A stretch of 34,715 nt of DNA from Candidatus Nomurabacteria bacterium (GCA_031266275.1 JAISBI010000027.1:1-34715); one strand, 5' to 3'. Shown: positions 1 through 9,133, counted from the stretch's first letter. Translations and numbers: made by a program. Notes: generated by a model from the sequence alone, not told the origin.

Positions 1-415
<415 letters not shown>

Positions 416-555
416 CGCTTTACGTCATCACAAAGAAAGTGAGATGGGAAAGTTATATTGTTGTTCAGTTTGTTTTTTATGATTTGTTTCATTTTTTTAT
501 ATACACCCTCTTTGTTATTTGTTGTTATACCCTTTTTGTTGTTGGTTATGGTTAC

Positions 556-584
556 ATTATATATGATAAAATTTGTTGTGTCAA
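556..584 (-). promoter_or_regulatory. Consensus promoter of paralog A
   Basis: Minus strand: TTGACA (584-579), 17-bp spacer, TATAAT (561-556). The start site should be near 549, giving a leader of about 57 nt to ATG 492 and about 175 nt to TTG 374. A C8 tract (599-592) lies just upstream of the -35. The same TTGACA context, C8 tract and downstream TGTAACCATAACCAACAACA segment recur at paralog B, so the whole promoter was duplicated. Confidence 0.85.
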
Positions 585-656
585 GGGTTTTGGGGGGGGT
601 TGTTTATAATATGGTGCAGGGACATCCCATAGTGCTTTCTGACGCTCTTTCGAGGG

Positions 657-1826
657 TCAATAAACCACCTTAAACTCCTCGCCCAAAATCCCCTGAGTCT
701 TCCCAATAAAATACTCCCGCGACGTCCCCTGGGCCCGTAAATTATGCGTACCCGCCATCTCCGCCGTATAATCCCTCAAAAAAGTACACCGATAATCTAT
801 AAAGCCACTAGCCTGCCAAGTCACCGTCGGCCAAATCTCCACCCCAGTTACCTCCGCCGCCCTGCTCTCCACATTATACCGAATAGCCCACTTCACATAC
901 AGCCCCAACATATTAAACGGCTCGTCCTGCGCCGACAAAAAATTCCCCATGCTATAAATCACTAAAGTCTTATGCGCGCCGTCCGTGCTGCTCACCCACC
1001 GCACCGGCTGAATCACATGCGGATGCTCCGCCGCCACCACTTCGACCCCCAAGTCTGCTAGCAGTTGCGCCAACCGCTCCTGCTCCGCATTCGGTGCCGT
1101 CGCGTACTCCGTCCCCCAGTGCATCGACACCAACTGCACATCCGTCTCCGCATTCAACTTCTCCACCCGCTGCCGAATCAAAGCATCATCAATCAAATTC
1201 ACCATATACGGCCGGTCATCCGGCAACTGAAAACCATTCAGCCCATAAGTAAAGCTCTCCAGCCCAAACTTCACCCCCTCGCGCTCAATATATTTCACCC
1301 GCTCAAATTCCTCCGTCGACCGCGCCTCGCCCGTCTGCACCACATTCTCAAATTTATCCAAAACTGCCAACCCCGCATCCACTCCAGCCGCCCCGCGATC
1401 AAAACTATGATTAGAAGCCGTATTCACCCAATCAAACCCCGCGTCCGCCACCGCATCCATAATCTCCGTCGGCCCGTTAAAAGTCGGGTAGCTAGATAGC
1501 CCCAGACTAGCCCCCGCAAAAGGCGTCTCCTGATTAATATAAGCTACATCCACCGACATAATCTCGTCCCTGACATTAGCGTAAAACGGCCGGAAATCAT
1601 ACGCTCCGCCACCGGTCGCCGCCGCCAAATACACCGCCCCGTGAATTAAATTATCGCCAACCGCCCCGAAACTGACCGTTTTTACTGGGTTCGGCTTGTC
1701 CACTTCTTCCGCCTCCGGCGTCTTCACCTCTGGCGCCACCGTCTTATTGTGATAAACCAACAAAACACCGACCCAGCCCGTAATCGCCAAAACCAACACC
1801 GCAACCAACAGCAAATACTTTTTCAT
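657..1826 (-). CDS. capA: CapA-family (PGA_cap) metallophosphatase-like membrane-anchored protein
   Basis: 389 aa. The N-terminus holds a single membrane anchor (about residues 4-25), then an acidic linker, then a CapA/PGA_cap domain of the calcineurin-like phosphoesterase fold. Family motifs are present in order: GAVGDN, NQETP, TASNHSFDRG, SMHWGTEY, AEHPHVIQP and IYSMGNF. CapA proteins are known from poly-gamma-glutamate capsule synthesis and export. Without capB or capC here the role is unproven, and a general cell-envelope phosphoesterase is possible. The gene lies downstream of xseB but has its own promoter, whose -35 overlaps the xseB stop. The ATG lies only 6 nt after the -10, so the mRNA is probably leaderless. 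Confidence 0.88.
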   Translation of the reverse strand: MKKYLLLVAVLVLAITGWVGVLLVYHNKTVAPEVKTPEAEEVDKPNPVKTVSFGAVGDNLIHGAVYLAAATGGGAYDFRPFYANVRDEIMSVDVAYINQETPFAGASLGLSSYPTFNGPTEIMDAVADAGFDWVNTASNHSFDRGAAGVDAGLAVLDKFENVVQTGEARSTEEFERVKYIEREGVKFGLESFTYGLNGFQLPDDRPYMVNLIDDALIRQRVEKLNAETDVQLVSMHWGTEYATAPNAEQERLAQLLADLGVEVVAAEHPHVIQPVRWVSSTDGAHKTLVIYSMGNFLSAQDEPFNMLGLYVKWAIRYNVESRAAEVTGVEIWPTVTWQASGFIDYRCTFLRDYTAEMAGTHNLRAQGTSREYFIGKTQGILGEEFKVVY

Positions 1827-1832
1827 ACCTCA

Positions 1833-1861
1833 ATTATACCACCGGAACCATTTCGGCTCAA
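1833..1861 (-). promoter_or_regulatory. capA promoter, apparently leaderless
   Basis: Minus strand: TTGAGC (1861-1856), 17-bp spacer ending in TGG (extended -10), TATAAT (1838-1833), then 6 nt to ATG 1826. The expected start site coincides with the start codon. Confidence 0.75.
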
Positions 1862-2052
1862 GACTTGGCGTTCAACACTTCAATTCGATTTTTCGCATCG
1901 GACAATTGTTTTTTGATTTCGTCGGCCAATTTGGCGCCTTTTTCGTATTGGGTGATGGCTTTTTCGACGTCGATTTCGTCGGCTTCGAACCACGCGACGA
2001 CGCTTTCGAATTCGTCCATTAATTCTTTGATGCTTTTATTTGCTTTTGACAT
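1858..2052 (-). CDS. xseB: Exodeoxyribonuclease VII small subunit
   Basis: 64 aa, the usual size for XseB. The family core is visible (IKELMDEFESVVAWFE, then AITQYEKGAKLADEIKKQLSDAKNRIE), a two-helix coiled-coil protein that binds the large subunit. ATG 2052 is chosen because GGAGG (2063-2059) sits 6 nt upstream; a longer version from 2070 would include the Shine-Dalgarno. It overlaps the 3' end of xseA by 17 nt, consistent with translational coupling and fixed subunit stoichiometry. Confidence 0.93.
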   Translation of the reverse strand: MSKANKSIKELMDEFESVVAWFEADEIDVEKAITQYEKGAKLADEIKKQLSDAKNRIEVLNAKS

Positions 2053-3148
2053 TTTTGACCTCCGTTTCAATTAACATTTTATTAGTTTCAATTCGCAGAT
2101 TGTCGCCGACATCGGCTTCACACACCACTTGCCCGTTCGCGTCATAGACCAGCGCATAGCCGCGCCGCAAAATTCGCTCGGGATTGAGCTGCTCTAGTAG
2201 CGTCGTCAATCCTTTCAGCTGATTTTCAGTTTTCTCGGCCGCCAAATTCAGTCGATTTAACAGAGACGAGAGCGTATCGTCAACTCGCCGCTCGGCCGCA
2301 TTCAGCTGATTTTCAGTTTTCACAATCAAATGTTTCAAACTGGCGTCGAGCCCAGCCATCAATTCGCGCTTGTCCGGCAATAATATTTCCGCCGCATTGC
2401 TCGGCGTCGAAGCGCGCACGTCGGCCGCCAAATCGGACAATGTCGTATCAACTTCATGACCAATCCCCGTGACAATCGGCACACGGCTGGCGGCGATTTT
2501 GCGCACTAACGGCTCATCGTTGAAAGCCGCCAAATCATCGGCCGAACCACCGCCACGCACGAGCGCGATGACTTCTGGTGGCCGCGCCATTTCGTTGAAA
2601 TGCTCAATTCCCTGCATAATCTGCTCCGGCGCGTCCAGCCCCTGCACCAATGTGTGATAAACTTCGATTTTCAATCCGCCAAATCGCGCGCCCAAAATCT
2701 TGATGAAATCTTTATAACCAGCCGCGTCAGTCGACGACACTACACCGATGCGACTAGGCAGTTCCGGCAGCAACCGTTTGCGCTCCGGTGCGAACAGACC
2801 CTCGCCCGCCAACTTCGCCCGCAACAATTCAAAAGCTTTTTTCAAACTGCCCTCGCCGACCGGCTGAATTTGTTCGACCGTCAGCGAAAACTTGCCCCAA
2901 TTAGTGATTTTTGGCCGCGCCACAATTTTAATCATCATGCCGTCTTCAATCGGCGTGCGCAAACTATACAAACTCATGAAGCAACCGAGCGAACCGTCGT
3001 CGTCTTTGAGGTCGAAAAAGACCCATTTGCCTTGATTGACTTTGAAACTGGCCACCTCGCCGACAATGGTCATGGTCGGGAAAATCTGCTCCAGCGATTG
3101 ATTCAAAACCGCAATGGCGCCCGAAACGTCGAAAACTGCTTCACTCAT
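2036..3148 (-). CDS. xseA: Exodeoxyribonuclease VII large subunit
   Basis: 370 aa, somewhat shorter than the usual 400-450. The N-terminal OB-fold (about residues 1-100, with IVGEVASFKVNQGKWVFFDL) is followed by the catalytic domain, with PSRIGVVSSTDAAGYKDF, VRGGGSADDLAAFND and VTGIGHEVDTTLSDLAADVRASTPS. A coiled-coil region and a C-terminal segment (ILRRGYALV) complete the family architecture. ExoVII degrades single-stranded DNA from both ends in repair and recombination. The ATG overlaps the recJ stop (ATGA, 3145-3148), so the exonuclease genes form one coupled operon. Confidence 0.96.
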   Translation of the reverse strand: MSEAVFDVSGAIAVLNQSLEQIFPTMTIVGEVASFKVNQGKWVFFDLKDDDGSLGCFMSLYSLRTPIEDGMMIKIVARPKITNWGKFSLTVEQIQPVGEGSLKKAFELLRAKLAGEGLFAPERKRLLPELPSRIGVVSSTDAAGYKDFIKILGARFGGLKIEVYHTLVQGLDAPEQIMQGIEHFNEMARPPEVIALVRGGGSADDLAAFNDEPLVRKIAASRVPIVTGIGHEVDTTLSDLAADVRASTPSNAAEILLPDKRELMAGLDASLKHLIVKTENQLNAAERRVDDTLSSLLNRLNLAAEKTENQLKGLTTLLEQLNPERILRRGYALVYDANGQVVCEADVGDNLRIETNKMLIETEVKNVKSK

Positions 3149-4932
3149 GATTCAATTGTATCACAACTAATCAATCGGCCCTCGACGCTGGTGCGGCCAT
3201 TCCATTCGTTCAGAGACGGCGTGAATAAAACTTTATAAAGTTTGTCCGACGCTATAAAGTTTTTGAGCTCATCCGCTGCGCCAAATTTAATCATCTCGAT
3301 GACTTTGCCGCCGGCGTCTTTGAAACGAAACTTGACATGTTGATTTTCTGCGCCCAGCGTTTTTTTGCCAATAATTTGTAATTTTTTGGCCGCCAAAATC
3401 GGCTGTTCGTTGCCCATGCCAAACGGTTCGAGTAAAGCTAGTTCCTTGACCAACTCTGCAGTCACATTTTTAAAATCATCAATCTCGACGTCCGCCGTCG
3501 GCTCCAAAACCTCCGCCTGATTTTCGAGCGCCAAAGAATTATAAAACCTGTTCACTGCCACGCGAAACTTGGCCAAGTTTTTCGTCGCCATAGTCACCCC
3601 GCCAGCCGCCGCATGCCCACCGCCCCTCTGAATCAAATCGCGCGCTGCGTCAATCGCCGCCGCAATCGAAAAATCGCCAAAACTACGCGCACTGCCCTTG
3701 CTCGTGCCATCCGGCAATTCCTCGAAAACAAAAACCGGCCGCTGATACTTCTCCATCAATTTACTAGCCACAATCCCCACCACGCCGTGCGACCAGCCAG
3801 CCCCCGAAACCACAATAACCGAAGGAGCTCCGGCACTACTCTCAGGGGCATTTCGATTTACATTTGATTTAACAATGAGATCCACTTCTACCGACAAGTC
3901 GGTAGAAGTTAGCTCATTGGAAATCAAGTGGCCCCTAAGAGTAGTGCCGGAGCTCCTGTCACTATTAATTTTCTCAACAGCTTCCTCAAAAATCCGCTCC
4001 TGCGTCCGCCGCCGCGCATAATTCAACTCATCCAACTCCTGTGCCAATCCAAAAGCCTCCTCCGCACCATCCGCCCGCAAAAGCCGCAAAGCAATCTCGG
4101 CCGTCTCCAACCGCCCCGCCGCATTCAGTCGCGGCCCGATGGCAAACCCAATCGCCCGCGCATCTAATTTCTCTGGACTAACCTGCGCCACCGACAGCAA
4201 AGCTCTCAATCCAGCCCGCCTCACCTTGCGCAAAACTTCCAGTCCCCAGTAAACCAACACTCGATTTTCATCCGTCAAAGGCACAATATCGCAAATCGTC
4301 CCGAGAGCCACCAAATCCAACCACCACTTCTCCTGTCCCGCCTTAACCCGAGACGTCACCTCGCCCCGCGTCAAAATCGCCCGCACCAACTTGAAAACCA
4401 CCCCGACCCCCGCCAAATCACCGAAAGGATACTTCGAATCATGCCGCTTCGGGTTGACCACCGCCACCGCTGGCGGCAAAACTTCGCCCACGCTATGATG
4501 GTCGGTGATAATCACATCCATGCCAAAACTGCCGGCCAATTCCACTTCTGCCACCGACAACGAACCGCAGTCGACCGAGATAATTAAATCAACATTCATC
4601 TCGGAAATCTTCTCGATGGCGTCCATATTCAACCCATAGCCTTCGGCAAATCTATCCGGCGTATAAGTCTCGACCTGCTCCGCGCCGAACATCGCCAATG
4701 CCTCGCCCAGCAGCACCGTCGCCGTCATGCCGTCCACATCATAGTCGCCATAAATCAAAATCCGCTCGCCCTGCGCTATGGCCCGCGAAATTCGCTCAAC
4801 CGCCGCTGTCATATCCGGCAGTAAAAACGGGTCATGCAAGCCATCGTCATAATTGGGATGCAAAAATTCTTCGACTTTCGCCGAAGTTTCATAGCCGCGT
4901 CTTGCCAAAACTTTCTCGACAATCGCGTTCAT
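3145..4932 (-). CDS. recJ: Single-stranded-DNA-specific 5'-3' exonuclease RecJ with an in-frame palindromic insertion
   Basis: 595 aa. The DHH domain shows DYDVDG (63-68), SVDCGS (119-124) and TDHHSVGE (143-150); the DHHA1 part has RGGGHAAAGG; a C-terminal OB-type domain follows. RecJ acts in RecF-pathway recombination, base excision and mismatch repair. Residues 326-370 (RSSGTTLRG to NAPESSAGAPS) are encoded by a 135-nt palindromic element, exactly 45 codons, between the helix ending EEAVEKINSD and the strand VIVVSGAGW. RecJ proteins normally have only a short loop there, so the gene looks intact and functional with an added loop. The start overlaps the stop of the wHTH gene (TGATG), indicating coupling. 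Confidence 0.95.
   Translation of the reverse strand: MNAIVEKVLARRGYETSAKVEEFLHPNYDDGLHDPFLLPDMTAAVERISRAIAQGERILIYGDYDVDGMTATVLLGEALAMFGAEQVETYTPDRFAEGYGLNMDAIEKISEMNVDLIISVDCGSLSVAEVELAGSFGMDVIITDHHSVGEVLPPAVAVVNPKRHDSKYPFGDLAGVGVVFKLVRAILTRGEVTSRVKAGQEKWWLDLVALGTICDIVPLTDENRVLVYWGLEVLRKVRRAGLRALLSVAQVSPEKLDARAIGFAIGPRLNAAGRLETAEIALRLLRADGAEEAFGLAQELDELNYARRRTQERIFEEAVEKINSDRSSGTTLRGHLISNELTSTDLSVEVDLIVKSNVNRNAPESSAGAPSVIVVSGAGWSHGVVGIVASKLMEKYQRPVFVFEELPDGTSKGSARSFGDFSIAAAIDAARDLIQRGGGHAAAGGVTMATKNLAKFRVAVNRFYNSLALENQAEVLEPTADVEIDDFKNVTAELVKELALLEPFGMGNEQPILAAKKLQIIGKKTLGAENQHVKFRFKDAGGKVIEMIKFGAADELKNFIASDKLYKVLFTPSLNEWNGRTSVEGRLISCDTIES
3823..3957. repeat. 135-bp palindromic element inserted in frame in recJ
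   Basis: The outer arms 3823-3849 and 3931-3957 are 27 nt each and complementary with one mismatch (a wobble pair in RNA). The inner arms pair as 3861-3870 with 3921-3930, 3874-3879 with 3913-3918, and 3884-3895 with 3898-3909 (12 perfect base pairs around an AA loop). The whole unit folds into one long hairpin. Its boundaries coincide with codon boundaries of recJ. No transposase and no obvious target duplication are visible. It resembles in concept the Rickettsia palindromic elements found in frame in coding genes; no sequence relation is claimed. Confidence 0.85.
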
Positions 4933-5219
4933 CAGTTGTCTTTTTTGTTTTTAGAAATTTTCTGCGACTTAATTACTATGGCTTGCAGCTCGCGCAAAAT
5001 CGGGAAGCTTTTGTTCGCCGCGTACAAATTCGTGCCGCCTTTTTTCTCAATTTTAATGAATCCGGCCGCCACCAAGCGCTTCAGTTCACGCTGAATATTA
5101 CCCGGATCTTCTTTAATCAACTTCGCCAAACCGCGCACGTGAGACTTGAAATCTGGGTACTTTGCGTACACCACAACTATTTTTCGTCGCACTCGCGACG
5201 TGATGAAAACCTCCAACAT
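4932..5219 (-). CDS. Small winged-helix DNA-binding protein, likely transcriptional regulator
   Basis: 95 aa from ATG 5219. The region FKSHVRGLAKLIKEDPGNIQRELKRLVAAGFIKIEKKGGTNLYAANK matches an ArsR/MarR-like winged helix: helix, recognition helix, then a beta wing. It precedes recJ with a 1-nt overlap (TGATG) and may autoregulate the recJ-xseA-xseB operon; that is inference. The Lys-rich tail (SQKISKNKKDN) is extra. The start lies 8 nt after a -10, so translation is probably leaderless. Ligand and target are unknown. Confidence 0.75.
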   Translation of the reverse strand: MLEVFITSRVRRKIVVVYAKYPDFKSHVRGLAKLIKEDPGNIQRELKRLVAAGFIKIEKKGGTNLYAANKSFPILRELQAIVIKSQKISKNKKDN

Positions 5220-5227
5220 ACATAGAT

Positions 5228-5256
5228 ATGATAACAAAAAAAATTATTTTTTACAA
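5228..5256 (-). promoter_or_regulatory. Promoter of the wHTH-recJ-xseA-xseB operon
   Basis: Minus strand: TTGTAA (5256-5251, overlapping the ung stop), 17-bp spacer ending TGT (extended -10), TATCAT (5233-5228), then 8 nt to ATG 5219. The spacer holds an A/T-rich run with T8. Confidence 0.6.
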
Positions 5257-5925
5257 CACCCATTTGACAGGGGCGACGCCATTTTCTTCTAAAAATTCGT
5301 TGGCTTGGCTGAATGGTTTTGAGCCAAAAAACCCAGCGTGAGCCGACAATGGCGACGGATGGACGGATTCGATGACTTTTATTTTCGGGCTGGTCAAATA
5401 AGCTTTCAGCTGGCGGGCGTTGGCGCCCCACAGTATAGCGACCATCGGTTTGTCGCGCTCGTTCAAAACTTGGACGGCGGCTTCGGTGACCTTTTCCCAG
5501 CCTTTGCCCTGATGCGAATTCGGCTTGCTCGGCTCGACGCTCAAATTCCGATTCAGCAACATGACGCCCTGCTCGGCCCAGCGCGACAGGTCGCCGTCGG
5601 CCGGCGCACTGACGCCCAAATCGTCTGATAATTCCTGATAAATATTCTGCAATGATTTCGGCAATGGCCGCACCTCAGCCGCCACCGCGAAACTCAGCCC
5701 AATCGGATGACTCGGCGTCGGATACGGATCCTGCCCCACGATTAAAACTTTGACATCCTCCAGCGGCGTCTGAAAGGCTCGGAAAATCCGCTCCGGCGCC
5801 GGCAAAAATCGCCGACCAGCCGAAACTTCCGCCCGCAAAAACTCGCCCATCGCCCTAATATCCGGCTCGACCGGCTGCATCGCGGCCGCCCAATCTGGTG
5901 CCATGATTTCTTCTAATTTTTTCAT
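5251..5925 (-). CDS. ung: Uracil-DNA glycosylase, family 1
   Basis: 224 aa, typical length. Catalytic motif GQDPYPTP is at 64-71 with Asp66. The beta-strand MLLNRNLSV (122-130) and the DNA-intercalation motif HPSPLSA with His189 are present. The Pro-Thr after GQDPY, followed by HPIGLSF, is the variant I associate with actinobacterial enzymes rather than the GQDPYHG form of E. coli. It removes uracil from DNA as the first step of base excision repair. The ATG overlaps the stop of the upstream gene by 4 nt (ATGA), so the two are co-translated. Confidence 0.97.
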   Translation of the reverse strand: MKKLEEIMAPDWAAAMQPVEPDIRAMGEFLRAEVSAGRRFLPAPERIFRAFQTPLEDVKVLIVGQDPYPTPSHPIGLSFAVAAEVRPLPKSLQNIYQELSDDLGVSAPADGDLSRWAEQGVMLLNRNLSVEPSKPNSHQGKGWEKVTEAAVQVLNERDKPMVAILWGANARQLKAYLTSPKIKVIESVHPSPLSAHAGFFGSKPFSQANEFLEENGVAPVKWVL

Positions 5926-7157
5926 GCCGCTTCTTTGTTTAGGGCTTCTGCCGCGGCAACGGCGTCGTGGGCGTAAATCGTATCATTTTCGTCCATACCG
6001 GCTTCTCTGGCCATTTTAATCTGCTCGCTGGCCGATGCCATTTTGTCAAGTCCCGGAATAATTTTACCGATGGTATTGCGCAAAGCTTCGTCGCCCCATG
6101 TGCTGATTTGGACATCCATGCCTTTCGCGTGAGCTTCTTTGACGGCTGATTTGACCAGCTCAGCGGCTTTTTCTGCGTGACCGAATAATTTCATAACTCC
6201 CGCCTTAATAAAGACACCAGATATACCCTTGCTGAGACCAGTCTCTTCGTAAAATTCTTCCGGCGTTTGAACCAGAACCGTTTCGCCCTTGTCATCATTA
6301 ACGGTCGAAACTTCCAACGGGCCTAATTTAGCCCATCTACCCTCTGTTAATTTATGAATACGCGCGACATCTTCGTCACTAAACGGCGACGGTTCGACGG
6401 TTTTTTCCGCAAAAACTGGCTTTTTGTTGACGATGAGCGGAATTTCCGGCGCGATTTGATAGACGGCGGCCAAAACGCTCGGCTCAAGTGAGGCGATTGC
6501 AACACTGTCTTCGACGCCATGCTTTTTCAACTTGTTCAAAATCTCCGCCACGCCGGCCGCTGAATCCTCGCCTAAATCCTTGACTTCGATAATCATATGA
6601 TTACCGTCGTCTTGGTATTCTGCCAACAGCCCCAACACGTCGTCCAACGTGTCTTTTTTGCCGCGCTCTTTTACTTCCGCCGTCGTCTGTTCGCCAACTT
6701 TCTCACCCGAGATTACCGACTCATCACGGCCCCAATGGGTCAAAACGAATTCGCCCTCAGCGTTGGGCCGGACATCGATTTCGACCGCCACATTACCCTT
6801 TTTATACATTTCCTCGACGAAGCCTTTGCCGGAGCTCCAAGCCGATTTGTTAACCAAGTTATATTGTTGTTGCGTCGCGCGATTTTGGTCCAAAATATCC
6901 AAAGTCTTATTCATCGTTTGATACAACGCATCAGCCTTTTTCACCTCTTCGAAAAAGTTCCTGTCCGGATTGTAATAATCGTCAGCTTCGGCGACTTTAC
7001 TCTCCTCAAACATGCCCTCCAATTTCAAAGCCACCTCACCGACGTCATCATACAGGGCAAATTTTTTCGCCTGCTCCATATTTTCGGCCAGACCGCGCTC
7101 GGCAGTCGGCTCGTCTGGAACCTGGCTATTATTTTGTATATTAACTATTTCACTCAT
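5922..7157 (-). CDS. GDPD/PI-PLC-like TIM-barrel protein, cytoplasmic, function unknown
   Basis: 411 aa without a signal peptide or membrane segment. An N-terminal helical region of about 110 residues precedes a segment resembling glycerophosphodiester phosphodiesterases: [20 protein letters not shown] (compare E-x-D-V...DG...H), [20 protein letters not shown] and later barrel strands ([28 protein letters not shown]). The usual HRG...ENT entry motif is not evident and the HD of the family is HW here, so catalysis is doubtful. It heads an operon with ung (4-nt overlap), which does not explain its job. Start supported by AAGGAA upstream of ATG 7157. Confidence 0.55.
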   Translation of the reverse strand: MSEIVNIQNNSQVPDEPTAERGLAENMEQAKKFALYDDVGEVALKLEGMFEESKVAEADDYYNPDRNFFEEVKKADALYQTMNKTLDILDQNRATQQQYNLVNKSAWSSGKGFVEEMYKKGNVAVEIDVRPNAEGEFVLTHWGRDESVISGEKVGEQTTAEVKERGKKDTLDDVLGLLAEYQDDGNHMIIEVKDLGEDSAAGVAEILNKLKKHGVEDSVAIASLEPSVLAAVYQIAPEIPLIVNKKPVFAEKTVEPSPFSDEDVARIHKLTEGRWAKLGPLEVSTVNDDKGETVLVQTPEEFYEETGLSKGISGVFIKAGVMKLFGHAEKAAELVKSAVKEAHAKGMDVQISTWGDEALRNTIGKIIPGLDKMASASEQIKMAREAGMDENDTIYAHDAVAAAEALNKEAA

Positions 7158-7190
7158 TGTTTTTCCTTATTTATTCATATAATTGCTGCC

Positions 7191-7219
7191 ATTCTAGCAT
7201 AAACTTTTTAGAAATGCAA
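7191..7219 (-). promoter_or_regulatory. Promoter of the GDPD-like/ung operon
   Basis: Minus strand: TTGCAT (7219-7214), 17-bp spacer ending TGC (extended -10), TAGAAT (7196-7191). The start site is expected near 7184, leaving a leader of roughly 27 nt. Confidence 0.7.
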
Positions 7220-7245
7220 GCTTGGGGGATAGGATTTATAGAAAC

Positions 7246-7896
7246 CTAGATGTCGTCAATCCTAATAGCGTCTTTCACATCGTATCCGCCGACTTTTGTG
7301 CGGCGCAGTTCGGCGCAATAGGCGCCCGTTTTCAAGCGCGCGCCAACCTCTTCGGCGAGGACGCGGATATAGGTACCAGAGGAGACGTGGACGCGGATTT
7401 TCACGAATGGATAGCTGTAGATGAGTAATTTTATAGAGTAAATCTCGATTTTTCGGGCTGGAATTTCCGGAATTTTACCTTTTCGGGCCAATTTATAGGC
7501 TCTCTGGCCGTCGATTTTTATGGCGCTGTAGATTGGCGGTTTTTGATGCTGAACGCCAACTAGGCCGTCTAGGACGGCTCTGAGAGCGTTTTCACTTGGA
7601 ATTTCCGCGCTTACGGCAGTGATTTCGCCCTCTGGATCCCCTGTTAAGCTAGTTTCGCCGAGTTTGACGACGGCTTCATAAACTTTATCGAATTTCAAAA
7701 ACTCGCCAGACTTTTTCGTCATTTTCCCACTCAATAAAATCAAAAGTCCAGTTGCGAACGGGTCAAGCGTGCCAGTATGGCCGACTTTAACTTTATGCCC
7801 CGCCGCCTCTGTCAAGCGCCGCCGCACTCGCGCCACCACGCCAAAGCTCGTCATGTGGGCCGGTTTGTCTATTAAAATGGTCCGGTCGAGGTTCAT
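7246..7896 (-). CDS. truB: tRNA pseudouridine-55 synthase TruB (short, no PUA domain)
   Basis: 216 aa. The catalytic motif GHTGTLDPFATGLL carries Asp45. Other family signatures are DKPAHMTSFGVV at the N-terminus, KPPIYSAIKIDGQRAYKLAR and SSGTYIRVLAEEVG. The protein ends soon after the catalytic fold, so the C-terminal PUA-like domain of longer TruB proteins is absent. It makes pseudouridine 55 in the T loop of tRNAs. ATG 7896 overlaps the rnc stop by 4 nt; it is the last gene of the rpmF-nusB-nudix-rnc-truB operon. Confidence 0.96.
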   Translation of the reverse strand: MNLDRTILIDKPAHMTSFGVVARVRRRLTEAAGHKVKVGHTGTLDPFATGLLILLSGKMTKKSGEFLKFDKVYEAVVKLGETSLTGDPEGEITAVSAEIPSENALRAVLDGLVGVQHQKPPIYSAIKIDGQRAYKLARKGKIPEIPARKIEIYSIKLLIYSYPFVKIRVHVSSGTYIRVLAEEVGARLKTGAYCAELRRTKVGGYDVKDAIRIDDI

Positions 7897-8630
7897 TTGG
7901 CGGGTTTTTTCGCTTTGGTTTTGCGCCGATCAGCGTAAGCTTTGATACCTTCGCGGGCAGCCGTTTGTTCGGCTGCTTGCTTCGAAGTGCCAGTGCCGAC
8001 GCCGATTTTCCGGCTGCCGACAAAAGCGCCGACCGTATAATTTTTATCATGATCCGGTCCGTCTTCGGCCAAGACTTTATAGAGCGGGACGCTGAGGTCG
8101 TAGCGCTGGCTGAGCTCTTGGAGATGCGATTTCGGGTCGCGCCAGCTGCCGCTTTCGATGATTTCGCCCATTTTGCTTAAAATATTTTTGGCGATGAATT
8201 TTTCCGCCACGTCGTAACCTTTTTCGAGGTAAATCGCGCCGATCAACGCTTCAAACGCATTGGCCACGATGTGCTTTTTGGCGCTTTCAGAAGCTTTTTT
8301 CTCGCCCCGAGAAGTACGAATGAGATGTTCATAGCCCAGTGCTACTCCAGCGTCGCGAATCGATTCTGTGCGCACCAGCGCCGAGCGCCAAGCCGTCAAA
8401 GTGCCTTCCGGTTCACTATAATTTTCATACAGAAACCGCGTCACTGCCAGCTCCAACACCGCGTCGCCCAAAAATTCCAACCGCTCATTGTGATGCTTGG
8501 TCGATTTTTTGTGCTCATTGACATAACTGCGGTGCGTCAATGCCGTCGCCAGCAAATCAATATTGTCAAAATCGAAGCCCAAAGCTTCTTTCGCCCATTC
8601 GTGATAAGGCGTCAAATCCATGCCCGACAT
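7893..8630 (-). CDS. rnc: Ribonuclease III
   Basis: 245 aa from ATG 8630, which overlaps the Nudix stop (TGATG) and has GAGGGG about 8 nt upstream; an in-frame extension to 8750 would lie inside the upstream gene. The RNase III signature NERLEFLGDAVLEL is at about 48-61, and NAFEALIGAIYLEKG carries the second acidic catalytic residue. A dsRNA-binding domain follows (SHLQELSQR to GTGTSKQAAEQTAAREG). It processes rRNA precursors and structured mRNA leaders; the 22-bp hairpin at 22412-22459 would be a plausible substrate. Confidence 0.97.
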   Translation of the reverse strand: MSGMDLTPYHEWAKEALGFDFDNIDLLATALTHRSYVNEHKKSTKHHNERLEFLGDAVLELAVTRFLYENYSEPEGTLTAWRSALVRTESIRDAGVALGYEHLIRTSRGEKKASESAKKHIVANAFEALIGAIYLEKGYDVAEKFIAKNILSKMGEIIESGSWRDPKSHLQELSQRYDLSVPLYKVLAEDGPDHDKNYTVGAFVGSRKIGVGTGTSKQAAEQTAAREGIKAYADRRKTKAKKPAK

Positions 8631-9130
8631 CAAATTTCCCCTCTCTGTTCGAGGCGTTGTTTGCCCCGCGCGATTAATTTCTTTATATCTTCGTATTCGA
8701 CCAATTTGACGGCCTCTTCGTAGCTGTGCCAGCCGATGCCGTTCATCCACTCTTCTTTCTGGATGTCATTGGTGTCGCCCAAAACTTTGAACAGATAAAC
8801 TTGCTGAGTTATCATGACCAAAGTTTCTTCGCGGCGGTAATTGAAGCGCACTTTGCCCAACCAACCCATCGGTTCGAGTTCGCTGACGCCAGCCTCTTCT
8901 TGCATTTCGCGAATGGCCGTTTCTTGCGCTGTTTCGCCCTCTTCGATATGGCCCTTTGGAATTGTCCATCGATCAAGCGCGTCTTGAATCAATAAAATTT
9001 CCAATGTGCCATTGACGATGCGGTACAAGACGCCGCCCGCCGTCGGCTCGCGAACTAATTCTTTGACAGATGCTCGCTTTTTCACAAAAGTTTTGGCGTC
9101 TTTTTCTGGTTCTGCACCAGTCTGTGTCAT
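8630..9130 (-). CDS. Nudix hydrolase
   Basis: 166 aa. A complete Nudix box is at residues 60-82, from GHIEEGETAQ to REMQEEAGV, matching GX5EX7REUXEEXGU. The N-terminal extension of about 25 residues is Lys/Glu-rich. Substrate cannot be read from the sequence; the strand layout (AGGVLYRI, WTIPKGHIEEGE) recalls diadenosine polyphosphate hydrolases and related housecleaning enzymes. It sits between nusB (3-nt gap) and rnc (1-nt overlap) in a translation/RNA operon. Confidence 0.9.
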   Translation of the reverse strand: MTQTGAEPEKDAKTFVKKRASVKELVREPTAGGVLYRIVNGTLEILLIQDALDRWTIPKGHIEEGETAQETAIREMQEEAGVSELEPMGWLGKVRFNYRREETLVMITQQVYLFKVLGDTNDIQKEEWMNGIGWHSYEEAVKLVEYEDIKKLIARGKQRLEQRGEI

Positions 9131-9133
9131 GTT

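Noticed and set aside
1065-1499. Long plus-strand ORF opposite capA, and similar antisense ORFs at 2600-3238, 10038-10778 and 15405-15728
   Set aside because: They mirror strongly coding minus-strand genes, have unnatural Arg/His/Pro or Val/Gly-rich composition, no ribosome-binding sites and no family features.
3823-3957. Insertion sequence in recJ
   Set aside because: The interval is 135 bp with no transposase ORF and no clear target duplication. A non-autonomous palindromic element is the better description.
6831-6843. Second copy of the recJ palindrome arm (GCCGGAGCTCC) in the GDPD-like gene
   Set aside because: Only 11 nt match and there is no complementary arm nearby, so a chance match is sufficient.
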